Both the position numbers and the translations under genes were made by a program. The notes beneath the pieces were generated by a model that did not search any database, had not been told where the DNA came from, and worked only from the letters and a program-made list of their open reading frames with translations. A stretch of DNA of 64,000 nucleotides, taken from contig NZ_ABCP01000002.1 in assembly GCF_000170835.1 (NCBI RefSeq), forward strand, positions 248,001 through 312,000, given 5' to 3'. Of the stretch, positions 7,983 through 20,087 are shown one piece after another (the first letter of the stretch is position 1; every line of letters starts with the position of its first letter). Source of the stretch: Marinobacter algicola DG893. Its GTDB lineage: Bacteria > Pseudomonadota > Gammaproteobacteria > Pseudomonadales > Oleiphilaceae.

Positions 7983-8615
7983 ATGTCCATTCATGTCAGT
8001 GAACCCGGCAGACCCGTTGGGACACGCCTGCCGGAGATATTCCGGGGCCGCCGCGTAGGTGACGTTACAGAACTGAGCGAATCCCACGATATCGATGTTC
8101 GGCACAGCGAAGCAACCGACGCCGAATTCCAGCTTGCCGCCCGCTCCGGCCGGCAGCGTGCCATCGAGGAATACGGTGCCGCAGCATCCGGTGAACCCAA
8201 AGAGCGACGGGCCTACCTGCCCGTATCCCAGATCTGCACCCCTGCCCTGCATTCTCTGCCAGCCACCGCAAGCGTTGCTGACGCGATGGACGCCATGGAT
8301 GAAAACGGCGTTAACCATCTCGTGATTACGGCAGATGGCAACGTAGCGGGGCTCGTGGATTTACGCTGGTTACTAGCCTGGCTCCACGAAACCGAAGCGA
8401 ACGCCATGAACGCCAGTTTCGTCAATATTGAATTACCGGCCTTCCTGACCTCCTCGCCCGAGACCGACGCCCATCAGTTGGCAAGGCTCATGCTTGCGCA
8501 CCAACTGAATGCCGCTCTGGTGGTTGACGAGAGGGGCCAGTCAGCAGGCATCGTCACCAGCACCGATTACCTGAAGTTGTACGCCAACGCCAGCCGGCAC
8601 GAGGGTAGCGTATAG
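7983..8615 (+). CDS. CBS-domain pair protein
   Basis: A 210-residue cytoplasmic protein. Residues from about 75 onward form two CBS motifs: VSQICTPALHSLPATASVAD through NHLVITADGNVAGLVDLRWL, and INIELPAFLTSSPET-like sequence through ALVVDERGQSAGIVTSTDYL. CBS pairs usually bind adenine nucleotides and regulate a partner. The first 70 residues have no recognisable domain; they contain a charged Glu/Arg-rich stretch (ARSGRQRAIEEYG). It follows mnmC by 60 nt in the same direction, with GGAG about 10 nt before the ATG. The partner is unknown. It is convergent with the large lipoprotein gene, only 15 nt away. Confidence 0.75.
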   Translation: MSIHVSEPGRPVGTRLPEIFRGRRVGDVTELSESHDIDVRHSEATDAEFQLAARSGRQRAIEEYGAAASGEPKERRAYLPVSQICTPALHSLPATASVADAMDAMDENGVNHLVITADGNVAGLVDLRWLLAWLHETEANAMNASFVNIELPAFLTSSPETDAHQLARLMLAHQLNAALVVDERGQSAGIVTSTDYLKLYANASRHEGSV

Positions 8616-8630
8616 ATCGACCGCCCTCGA

Positions 8631-11381
8631 CTAATGCAGTGGTAGCCCCTCTCCGGTAAACAGCCGAACCTCCCAGGTCTCAGACGTTCCACTTACGATT
8701 TTGACCAGGGCCGTTATTTCGTCATCGCGGTAATTTTCCAGCCGCTCTATTTCACCCTCTGCACCATCCAATGACAACTGAGCTCTCCATTCCCGGCTGC
8801 TGTCAGTGCCATCATCGCTGTTTTCTTCCAGTGAAATTCTCGCCAGGATCGGATGAATCTGGCTATTTCCCTCGCTCTCGCTGAAATTACCGTTGGTACT
8901 TCCTGCAACCAGAATGTCCCGGTCGTAAGTGCGCACAGCACGCAGCGACTCAGTGGATGTATCGTCCGTGTCATTGAACGTGAAGGCGCGAGTGACATCT
9001 CCCAACGCCGTATAGGACAATGCAAACCCGGCCTGGCTGTTGATCTGACGGCGCTTCAGTGAGCGGTTTCCGTCGCCAGACTCGACGCTATAATTGCCGG
9101 TACTCTGGCCCACCAGCCAGACGTTGTTCGTTCCGTAGATGCCGTCGGACAGGTTTTCGTTGCCGGCGGTTCCCCGCTGCCTGACGTTAATTGTGCTGTC
9201 TGCGCTGGACGCGAGGAAAAAGAACGCGTCTTTTCCGCCGAGCTGGGACTGGCCACGCACCGCGCCCGAGGAATCACCGATCAGTAGCGGGCTGCTGGTG
9301 GAGGTACTGCCGCCTACAACCGACTCATCATGGCCTGCCGATCCTACCTGTCGTGTCCAGGCAACCACCGGTACAACCGAGTTGCCGTCAACGGTGGTGT
9401 CGATTCTCTGGAGAAAACTGTCCACACCTCCAGCGGCAGTTTCGTTCGGCCACTGGCCATTGCTTTCCCCGGCGTTCACGACATAACCACCGTCTTCATC
9501 AATCCCGGTCCACCTGGGAATGTCATCACCGGGTGTGCCGGTCACTATGCTCCAGACCGGTACATAACTGTCCGGATTCTGTGCCGTATCGAAGAAGTAA
9601 AGCAGGGTATGAACATCCACACCGTTACCGCCAGGGGCACCGTCCGGTGCCTGTTCACTGCCGAACGACACAACGAATTCATAGCGGGTAACGTCGTCAT
9701 CTCCTTCCTTGAAGTTACGTTCGACAAAACCGATAACCGGTTCCCCACCCTGGGCAATAGCGGCCTCTGACAATGGCTGTTGCGTCACTTCCCCTTTCTG
9801 CGTGACGATGCGCACCCAAGGACGGTCACCATCATCGACACGGTAGCCTGCAATGAATAGACGGCCGTTGTGCCCAAAAGCCGTGTCAGTGGGAATAAAC
9901 GATGTACTGTTACCCACCTCAAGCGATGAGGTCAGTTCGTTGATGTTCACCCGCAGCTTGTCGGCATCCGCCGAGGCGGCAAAATTCTCCCGTCCCGACT
10001 GATAACGCTCATCCAGGCCCAGCAGGATAAAGCGGTCGTTTTCCAGCTGGCCGTTGGTGTAGTCGTCGGGAATACGGATGCGAAAGCGCATTTCCTCAAT
10101 GCCCTCGGCAAAGGTGAGAAGATCCCCTTCCACCCAGTCGCCGTCCGCATTCCGGACTTCCACAAGGAACTCCTCGCCCAGTATCACATCGGATTCATCG
10201 TCCTCACCAAGTTTCACACTGTAGGCGCCGGCCCGTTCGCCGCTGATCAACGCAACATATTCGCGAACAGCGCCGACGTTAAGCGCATCGCGGGTTCCGC
10301 CGGCCAAGGTTTCCAGGCGCACGGTCGGTTCATTGTCCGCTATCCGCAGCAATTCCCTGACACCGGAATTGGAACTGCCAAGCCCGGCAAGGCCAGACCT
10401 CACTTCGGTCAGGCGGATGTTAAGGGTTTCCAGGGGTTCGGCCTCGGTGTCCTCAATCACTTCCAGGCGGATGTAACATTCAGTGATTCCGGGTTCCAGA
10501 GTGATCACCCCTTTGGATAGGAATCCGTCATCGTCCGGCTGATACTGAAGATAGGAAGGCACTGGTAAGGTCGGCTCACTCTGCGTGCCCAAACCGACAA
10601 TGTCCTTACCGATGATCGCCTCGTTGTCGTTGGCGGCGCCATTTTCACAACGCTGATGAGGGGGATCAATATCCTCGTCACAGCGTTGTGGATTAAAACT
10701 GGAGTCCAGTTCAAAGGCCACCTCCACGCGGGTGACAGAGGGCTGATCAAGGAGGACACGCACAAGAACGGGATAGGTGTCGCTGGTGCGTTGAACGGTT
10801 TTAACGACGGCGCCATCATCGTCGTATTCGTTTACCTCATATGTCTGGCGACCGATTTCTCCGATCTCCGGAGCCTCGCACCGATTATCCCTCTCCTCCG
10901 GTGCCTCGAACGCCTCTCCCTCGATAAAATCGTCGATGGCCAGGCTAAGCACGTTTTCCTGGACCTCAATGTCAAATGGCTGTGTACCGGCCGCACGGCC
11001 GTCATTGCCAACCAGGGTGATGTTCTCCGTCGTGCCCAGGTCATCACGACCTCTGGAGCCGCCGGTCAGCCCCGGAACGCCCCGCATGATAACACCCTGG
11101 CGCGCCTTGTTGCTGGTGTCTTCCAAAGCCAGCCAGGACGGCGCATTGGTGAGCGAATAATCGAGAATGTCGTCGCTGTCGAAAGCACCAAAATTGTAGG
11201 CGTATTCAACGCCCAGATAAGCATCGTCCGGCGGTGTTCCAAGAATGTAGGGGTCTTCGGCGTCCTGCTCGGTCTTGCAACCGCCAATGACAACCAGAAT
11301 CAGTGACAGCAGGGCGATACAGCCCCCGCGGGGAAAACGGCGAAGAATACAGGAGAGGCAAGAGAGCGAATCGGCGCGCAT
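8631..11381 (-). CDS. Large lipoprotein with Ig-like, Calx-beta and beta-propeller-like regions
   Basis: A 916-residue protein of unknown function. The N-terminus has a hydrophobic stretch ending in the lipobox VIGGC, with Cys35 as the likely lipidated residue. It should therefore be anchored in the outer membrane or exposed at the surface. Residues about 45-150 look like a putative-Ig/cadherin-like domain (YILGTPPDDAYLGVEYAYNF, SWLALEDT). Residues about 170-370 resemble Calx-beta repeats (ECYIRLEVIEDTEAEPLETL, LLRIADNEPTVRLE). From about 490 to the end there are SBBP-like blades (WTRQVGSAGHDESVVGG; VWLVGQSTGNYS; ILVAGSTNGNFSES). It is very acidic. A weak ACGGA is the only candidate ribosome-binding site. 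It is a single gene downstream of ligA. Domain names are by eye. Confidence 0.75.
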   Translation of the reverse strand: MRADSLSCLSCILRRFPRGGCIALLSLILVVIGGCKTEQDAEDPYILGTPPDDAYLGVEYAYNFGAFDSDDILDYSLTNAPSWLALEDTSNKARQGVIMRGVPGLTGGSRGRDDLGTTENITLVGNDGRAAGTQPFDIEVQENVLSLAIDDFIEGEAFEAPEERDNRCEAPEIGEIGRQTYEVNEYDDDGAVVKTVQRTSDTYPVLVRVLLDQPSVTRVEVAFELDSSFNPQRCDEDIDPPHQRCENGAANDNEAIIGKDIVGLGTQSEPTLPVPSYLQYQPDDDGFLSKGVITLEPGITECYIRLEVIEDTEAEPLETLNIRLTEVRSGLAGLGSSNSGVRELLRIADNEPTVRLETLAGGTRDALNVGAVREYVALISGERAGAYSVKLGEDDESDVILGEEFLVEVRNADGDWVEGDLLTFAEGIEEMRFRIRIPDDYTNGQLENDRFILLGLDERYQSGRENFAASADADKLRVNINELTSSLEVGNSTSFIPTDTAFGHNGRLFIAGYRVDDGDRPWVRIVTQKGEVTQQPLSEAAIAQGGEPVIGFVERNFKEGDDDVTRYEFVVSFGSEQAPDGAPGGNGVDVHTLLYFFDTAQNPDSYVPVWSIVTGTPGDDIPRWTGIDEDGGYVVNAGESNGQWPNETAAGGVDSFLQRIDTTVDGNSVVPVVAWTRQVGSAGHDESVVGGSTSTSSPLLIGDSSGAVRGQSQLGGKDAFFFLASSADSTINVRQRGTAGNENLSDGIYGTNNVWLVGQSTGNYSVESGDGNRSLKRRQINSQAGFALSYTALGDVTRAFTFNDTDDTSTESLRAVRTYDRDILVAGSTNGNFSESEGNSQIHPILARISLEENSDDGTDSSREWRAQLSLDGAEGEIERLENYRDDEITALVKIVSGTSETWEVRLFTGEGLPLH

Positions 11382-11533
11382 GAAAAAGTCCGTTTCAGAG
11401 CATTGTTTTTATGGGTGCTTTACACACCGTTACAGAACAAGCTCATGGTAATCAATTTCACGGAGGCAGGATCTGCGCGAGTTCTCAGATTCTGGCCACG
11501 GGCGGATCACAGGGTACGCCGGGGCCTGAGGTT

Positions 11534-14565
<3,032 letters not shown>

Positions 14566-14706
14566 AGTGGTGCTGTCCTGTTTGCAGATCAGATATCGTT
14601 GCTACTCTAAGAAAAGCCTGTAATGAATACAACGCAAACACAGGCCAGATGGCAGTTTTGTCATTTTTGCACGAACCTTGACCGCCTGTCCGCCAGCGAC
14701 ATGTCA

Positions 14707-17700
14707 TCATGCTTCAGCCAGCGCGGCAGCCTCGTCCACATCCACCGAAACCAACCGCGAGCATCCTGGCTCATGCATCGTGACGCCCATCAGTTGGTCG
14801 GCCATTTCCATGGCAATCTTGTTGTGGGTAATGTAGATAAACTGTACCTGTTTTGACATTTCTTTGACCATGTTGGCATACCGCCCCACGTTGGCGTCGT
14901 CCAACGGAGCGTCTACCTCATCCAGCATACAGAACGGAGCCGGATTGAGCTGGAAGATAGAGAACACCAGTGCAATGGCCGTCAGCGCTTTCTCACCGCC
15001 GGAAAGCAAATGAATGGTGCTGTTTTTCTTGCCCGGCGGCCTTGCCATGATGGCAACGCCGGTTTCCAGCAGGTCCTCGCCCGTCAGCTCAAGGTAAGCA
15101 TTGCCACCACCGAACACTTTCGGGAACAACGCCTGAAGCCCACCATTGACCTGGTCGAACGTCTCCTTGAAGCGCTGCCGGGTTTCACGATCGATCTTGC
15201 GTATGGCGTTGTCCAGGGTTTCCAGCGCTTCCATCAGGTCTTCATGCTGGCTGTCCAGATAGGTCTTACGCTCACTCTGGACCTGATACTCCTCAATCGC
15301 TGCAAGGTTGATGGCACCGAGGCGTTGGATCCGGGAACCGATTTTCTCGAGGTCTTCGGCCCAGGTTTTCTCGCTGGCATCTTCAGGTAAGGTGGACAGC
15401 ACTTCCTGCAGCCGGACATCCAGTTCCTCAAGCTGCTCCAGGTGATTGCTCGCGCGAATCTCCAGCGCCTGAGATTCCATTTTCAGCTTTTCGAGACTGG
15501 TGCGGACGTCTTGAATGGTATGCTCTATGCGGCTGCGACTTTGCTCCCGATCACGCACCTCCTGATCAATTTCTTCAAGCGCATCCCGGGCAGCACCCAA
15601 CTTTTCCTCTTCAGCCAAACGCCTGTCCAGAAGGCCTTCCAACTGCATTTGTAAGTCTTCGATAGGCTCTTCGGCGTTTTCGCGGCTTTCACGGAGAATG
15701 TCGAGGCGCTCGTCCAGGCGCTCTTTCTGCAGTTGCATTCGGTCAATGGTCTGACGCAAGCCATCACGCTGGCTGTTCAGAGACTGAAGCTGGAGCTGCA
15801 ACTGGTGGGCATGGTCGCGATCGTGCCGAGCCTCCTGACGAAGCCTGTCAAGGTTTTCGCGCAGCACGTCCCGACGCTCAAGCAGTCGCTCTTTCTCTTC
15901 ATCACTGTCCTCCGTCGATGCCAGTGCCTGTTGCCACTCTTCCCGAGTTTCCAGCAGTTGCCCCTGCTGCTCCTCGAGATTCATGGACACGTCCGCAAGA
16001 TCGTCACGAATGCGTTGAAGCCTCGCATCAATCTGTTCCGCACGCGCTTTCAGGCCACTGATCTTGGACGACAGGGTGGCGAGTTCCCGGTCAGCATTCG
16101 CCAGCTGGCCCTGGGCATCGTCCCTGGCGGCTTCCGCCCGTTCTGATTGCTCCAGCAACCGGTCCAGGTTGTCGGTGGCTACTTCAAGCGAGGCTTCCGC
16201 CTGCTCCAACTCTCCGGCCAGTGCGGTGACTTTCTTCTGGCGTTCTATAACGCCAATCTGGGCCGCGTCGGAATCTGGCATTAGTATCCAGTCAGCGGAT
16301 AACCAGGCGCCCTCTGGGGTGATGACACTCCTGCCCGGCGCCAAACCTTTCTGCCGCTCCAGCGCGTCTTCCATGGACTCCGCAGTATCAACAAGCGCCA
16401 GTACGGATGCCATGCCCCCGGCGCCGGATACTTTGCTTGCAAGCCCCTCTGATGGACGATTGGCGCTGGAGTCACTGTTCACCAATGCCAAACCTCGGGG
16501 AGCATCGTTCATGTTGGAGTGCACGCCCCCCAACCCGGGCACGCTCAACCCCTGACTGAAACGCCCAATGACCTGCTCTACCGCAAATTCCCAGCCATCG
16601 TCTATCCGAAGCTGCGTGGCCATTCTTGGACAGTCGCTGAGGCTGTGTTCATTGAGCCACGCCTGCAAAGCGTCGTCCTGGCTGCCCATTTGTTCGTCCA
16701 ACAGAGCCTGCTGGGATTCCAGCGATGCCCGCAGACTCTGGACCTGCTGTCGCGCCTCCGTGGCAGCCTGCTCTGCGTCGCGCTGGTGGTGACGCGCTTC
16801 CTGGAGTTCGTCCTGGACGATGTTGATTCGCTCAGAAGCTTCCTCTCTCTGCAACTCCAGGGTTTCCTGTTGTTCCAGCAGGTCGTCCAGTTCTGCCCGA
16901 TCAACCTGCCCTTCCAGCAAATCCTGCTCTTCTCGAAGCCGTTGTTGACGGGTGCGCAGTTGCTCAATGGCATTTTCCTGGGAACGGATACTGGACTGGG
17001 CCAGTTCCGCCTGTCGGCGCGCATCAGCCGAACGGGAACTGAAGTCCTCCCAGTTGTGCTGCCACTCGCTCATGGCATCCTCGGCACTCTGGAGCTTCTC
17101 TCCGGATTCCTCCGATTTCAGGACCAGCGCCTCCTGCTCCGGCTCCAACATATCCAGTTCTTCCTGGATGCCCGCCAGTTTCTCTTCATCCTGTTCCAGT
17201 TCGCGAGCCAATTCGCGCTGGTTGGCCATGGCCTGGTCCAGTTCCGCTGCCGTCTGGCGGCTGCGCTCGCGTTGGTGCTCAAGACTTTGTTCAATGCGGG
17301 CAATGTCAGCACCGGCTTCGTAGTAACGCGCCTGCGCCCGATTGAAATGTTCGTTACGCTCCTGATGCCCGTCCCGCAGGGATTCCAGAGCCGTTTCGAG
17401 GCTGACCCGTTCAGACAGCTGCTTCTCGAGCTCGAGCTCGGTATCCCGGATGCGGGTACGCCAGGCTTGAAGATCGGTGTCCAGGGACTGCCAGCGCAAC
17501 ACCGTCAGTTCGGCCTTTTTCTGGCGTTCTTCCTGCTTGTAGGCCTTGTATTTTTCTGCCGACTGAGCCTGACGCTCAAGGTGTTGCAGTTGCCTGCCAA
17601 GCTCGTCCCGAAGATCCGTCAGGCGCTCCAGGTTCTCCTGGGTCCGGCGGATGCGGCTTTCGGTTTCCTTGCGACGCTCCTTGTATTTGGAGATACCCGC

Positions 17701-18201
17701 CGCTTCCTCGATATACACCCGCAATTCTTCCGGCTTGGCCTCGATCAGCCGCGAGATCATTCCCTGTTCGATAATGGCGTAGCTGCGGGGACCCAGCCCG
17801 GTCCCGAGAAAGAGGTCAGTAATGTCACGACGTCGGCATTTGGAGCCATTCAGGAAATACTCCGACTGCCCCTCGCGGGACACACGGCGGCGTACCGAAA
17901 TTTCGTTGAAACGCACGAACTCGCCGGGCGCTGAGCCGTCGCTGTTGTCGAACACCAGTTCTATAGAGGCCTGGCCGACCGGTTTTCGCGCACTGGAACC
18001 GTTGAAGATAACGTCCGACATGGACTCGCCACGCAGATACTTGGCCGAGCTTTCCCCCATCACCCAGCGCACCGCATCAATGATATTGGACTTACCACAA
18101 CCGTTAGGGCCCACGACCGCGGTCATATTAGACGGAAACGGCACCGTGGTCGGGTCAACGAAAGATTTGAAACCGGACAGTTTGATGGACTTCAGGCGCA
18201 T
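14707..18201 (-). CDS. smc: Chromosome segregation ATPase SMC
   Basis: A 1164-residue SMC protein. The N-terminal head carries the Walker A motif GPNGCGKS (31-38). Two long coiled-coil arms flank a hinge near the middle (IGRFSQGLSVPGLGGVHSNM region). The C-terminal head carries the ABC signature LLSGGEKALTAIALVF and Walker B CMLDEVDAPLDDANV. SMC forms the condensin complex with ScpA and ScpB, both encoded 3-4 kb away in this window. The start is 1 nt after the stop of the GntR regulator gene (TGA-T-ATG), so the two are likely co-transcribed. A MukBEF system is not seen here. Confidence 0.97.
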   Translation of the reverse strand: MRLKSIKLSGFKSFVDPTTVPFPSNMTAVVGPNGCGKSNIIDAVRWVMGESSAKYLRGESMSDVIFNGSSARKPVGQASIELVFDNSDGSAPGEFVRFNEISVRRRVSREGQSEYFLNGSKCRRRDITDLFLGTGLGPRSYAIIEQGMISRLIEAKPEELRVYIEEAAGISKYKERRKETESRIRRTQENLERLTDLRDELGRQLQHLERQAQSAEKYKAYKQEERQKKAELTVLRWQSLDTDLQAWRTRIRDTELELEKQLSERVSLETALESLRDGHQERNEHFNRAQARYYEAGADIARIEQSLEHQRERSRQTAAELDQAMANQRELARELEQDEEKLAGIQEELDMLEPEQEALVLKSEESGEKLQSAEDAMSEWQHNWEDFSSRSADARRQAELAQSSIRSQENAIEQLRTRQQRLREEQDLLEGQVDRAELDDLLEQQETLELQREEASERINIVQDELQEARHHQRDAEQAATEARQQVQSLRASLESQQALLDEQMGSQDDALQAWLNEHSLSDCPRMATQLRIDDGWEFAVEQVIGRFSQGLSVPGLGGVHSNMNDAPRGLALVNSDSSANRPSEGLASKVSGAGGMASVLALVDTAESMEDALERQKGLAPGRSVITPEGAWLSADWILMPDSDAAQIGVIERQKKVTALAGELEQAEASLEVATDNLDRLLEQSERAEAARDDAQGQLANADRELATLSSKISGLKARAEQIDARLQRIRDDLADVSMNLEEQQGQLLETREEWQQALASTEDSDEEKERLLERRDVLRENLDRLRQEARHDRDHAHQLQLQLQSLNSQRDGLRQTIDRMQLQKERLDERLDILRESRENAEEPIEDLQMQLEGLLDRRLAEEEKLGAARDALEEIDQEVRDREQSRSRIEHTIQDVRTSLEKLKMESQALEIRASNHLEQLEELDVRLQEVLSTLPEDASEKTWAEDLEKIGSRIQRLGAINLAAIEEYQVQSERKTYLDSQHEDLMEALETLDNAIRKIDRETRQRFKETFDQVNGGLQALFPKVFGGGNAYLELTGEDLLETGVAIMARPPGKKNSTIHLLSGGEKALTAIALVFSIFQLNPAPFCMLDEVDAPLDDANVGRYANMVKEMSKQVQFIYITHNKIAMEMADQLMGVTMHEPGCSRLVSVDVDEAAALAEA

Positions 18202-18202
18202 A

Positions 18203-18886
18203 TCAGGCGCTCACCTCTTCCCTGAGAATACTCAGTACCTGTTCACGCTGATGTTCGCCAAACTCACAGATGGCGGTTTCAAGGCCGGCGGAGTCGTCAC
18301 GCACAGCTGCGTCTGCAAGTTGCCGGAAAAAGCGCCCGGTTTCCGCCAGCTCATCGCGGAAGTTCTCCAGCGCGACGAAATAGGTCCGGCTGATCGCAGG
18401 TCGGAAGTTTTCCAGGGTTTCCTCGAGGAACGGATTCTCAACAAGCCCATAGGCGTAGCGCATGACCCCGAATCCGGCATCAATCACCTGCTCGGCAGCA
18501 TCTCCGCCAGAGGAATTGAGCGCATCAATGACCGCCTGAAGCTCTCTCACCTGGCCCATAACACCAGACAGTTCGCTGCCGGACCAACGCTCAAGCACTT
18601 TGCGCCCCAGCATGCACAGCAAATCAATGTAGATATCATAGAGGCTGTTGACCAGTTCCGGAGTTAAACGGGAAACCACGGCACCCCGGCGAGGAAAGAT
18701 ATCCACCAGATGGCGGCGCTGGAGAATCAACAACGCCTCGCGCACGGAACCGCGACTGACATTCAGCTCACCGGCAACCTTGAGTTCCTGGATTCGCTCG
18801 CCCGGCCTCAGGTCGCCGGTCACAATGCGCTGCCCCAGGTGCTGGGCTATCTGTTCGGAAAGACTTTCGGGGGCCTGAAACCTCAT
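18203..18886 (-). CDS. GntR-family (FadR/FCD type) transcription regulator
   Basis: A 227-residue regulator. Residues 1-75 form the winged helix-turn-helix, with GDLRPGERIQELKVAGELNV and SRGSVREALLILQRRHLV typical of GntR. The rest is a helical FCD effector domain (YGLVENPFLEETLENFRPAI; CEFGEHQREQVLSIL). FCD domains often bind carboxylic acids, sometimes with a metal. It is directly followed by smc. A GntR-type regulator in front of smc-zipA-ligA is also found in Pseudomonas, so the position is conserved although the target is not known. The effector cannot be told from sequence. Confidence 0.85.
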   Translation of the reverse strand: MRFQAPESLSEQIAQHLGQRIVTGDLRPGERIQELKVAGELNVSRGSVREALLILQRRHLVDIFPRRGAVVSRLTPELVNSLYDIYIDLLCMLGRKVLERWSGSELSGVMGQVRELQAVIDALNSSGGDAAEQVIDAGFGVMRYAYGLVENPFLEETLENFRPAISRTYFVALENFRDELAETGRFFRQLADAAVRDDSAGLETAICEFGEHQREQVLSILREEVSA

Positions 18887-18994
18887 AAAGTTGGTCGCTC
18901 ACTCGCTACTGGCAGCAAAGAATAAGCGCAGAAGTTTACCACAGGCACCCGTGAGCCCAATCCCCTTGTCGGACATTTTAACGATCCGGTCATG

Positions 18995-19012
18995 CCGGCA
19001 AACGTGTGCCGG
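18995..19012. promoter_or_regulatory. Palindrome between the GntR gene and the GGDEF gene
   Basis: CCGGCA-AACGTG-TGCCGG has perfect 6-bp arms and a 6-nt centre. It lies in the 271-nt space between the divergent GntR regulator (18886) and diguanylate cyclase (19158) genes. It could be an operator for the neighbouring regulator. The rest of this interval shows nothing I can support. Confidence 0.35.
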
Positions 19013-19157
19013 AAATTTGACGTGCTCGCCACCAAGGCTGCTTCAATACTTCATAGATTTTTTTAGAAGCCCCCATATCCATCTGTTATTTCTGATTAAT
19101 TTACTGTTGGCCCTAAATGTGCTTTATCAGAGAAAACACCCTAACAGGCAGCTTTGA

Positions 19158-20087
19158 GTGAAACAGATTCCGTCAATCAACAAGTCCGGACCACAGCCAC
19201 AGAAACTCGCGGCCCTGCGACAGGCGCACCGCGACTGGAATGAATCCCCGGATGTGCTGACAAGGCTGACCCGAAGACTATCCACAACACTCAGCCTGGA
19301 AACGCAACTGGCGATTCTGGCTGAAGAGATCGCCAGCGTGGTTCCTTACGACTGCCTGACGTACCGGCATACCATAGCATCAAGGGAGTTTGTCTATGTG
19401 ACCGGCAAGGGCGGTCCCCATAGCTGTGATTATCGGCTCAACCTCGAAGGCAGCTTCTATGGCACGCTGTCTTTCAGCCGTCGACAGAAATTCACCGAAC
19501 AGGAGCTCGAAGGCATAGAGCTAATGCTTGCGGCCGCCATCTGCCCTGTTCGCAATGCCTGCCAGTTTATTGCCATCGAACAGGCGTCTCTGACGGATTG
19601 CCTGACAGGTGTTCCCAACAAGCGCGCTTTGGACGACGCGCTGTCTCGTGCCAGCTGTCTTGGCGACAGGCATGGAGAGGAATATTCACTGATCCTGTGC
19701 GACCTGGATCATTTCAAACAGGTGAACGACCAGTACGGCCATGTCGTTGGGGATCACATGCTGAAACTGGCGGCGGCCGAACTTGAAAAAGCCGTCAGGA
19801 ATTCCGACAGCGTGTACCGCTTTGGTGGGGAAGAGTTCGCTATTCTGCTGGCCCATACTGACGAGGTGAATGCCCGCGAAGTTGGCGATCGCATTCGCGA
19901 ATTCATCAGCACCATTGTTGTGGACTGCGGGGATACCAATGTCACGGTCACAGCCAGCTGCGGCGTGGCCATGAGGCTGGCGGATGAGACCGCCGACCAG
20001 TGGCTCGCCCGCGCCGATGAAGCGTTGTACCGGGCGAAAGCCCATGGCCGCAATTGCACACGGGTATTCGCCGCTATCAGTAACTAA
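19158..20087 (+). CDS. GAF-GGDEF diguanylate cyclase
   Basis: A 309-residue soluble protein, with no membrane segment. The start is a GTG at 19158 with a weak AGGCAG upstream; no better in-frame start is visible. Residues about 30-140 resemble a GAF sensor domain. The GGDEF domain begins near SLTDCLTGVPNKRALDD (144-160). Its active site is GGEEF (223-227), an accepted active variant. The product-inhibition site RxxD is present as RNSD (214-217), five residues upstream. It should make cyclic-di-GMP from two GTP under feedback control. The signal is unknown. Its stop abuts the rluB stop with no gap. Confidence 0.88.
   Translation: MKQIPSINKSGPQPQKLAALRQAHRDWNESPDVLTRLTRRLSTTLSLETQLAILAEEIASVVPYDCLTYRHTIASREFVYVTGKGGPHSCDYRLNLEGSFYGTLSFSRRQKFTEQELEGIELMLAAAICPVRNACQFIAIEQASLTDCLTGVPNKRALDDALSRASCLGDRHGEEYSLILCDLDHFKQVNDQYGHVVGDHMLKLAAAELEKAVRNSDSVYRFGGEEFAILLAHTDEVNAREVGDRIREFISTIVVDCGDTNVTVTASCGVAMRLADETADQWLARADEALYRAKAHGRNCTRVFAAISN

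Noticed and set aside
16519-17934. 471-residue open frame on the plus strand
   Set aside because: It is fully antisense to smc, whose motifs are intact. The translation is Leu/Phe-rich without domains, as expected opposite a GC-rich coiled-coil gene.
18891-19157. Possible 88-residue gene upstream of the GAF-GGDEF gene
   Set aside because: Its reading lacks a ribosome-binding site and family features. It covers the divergent control region and ends exactly where the cyclase begins.
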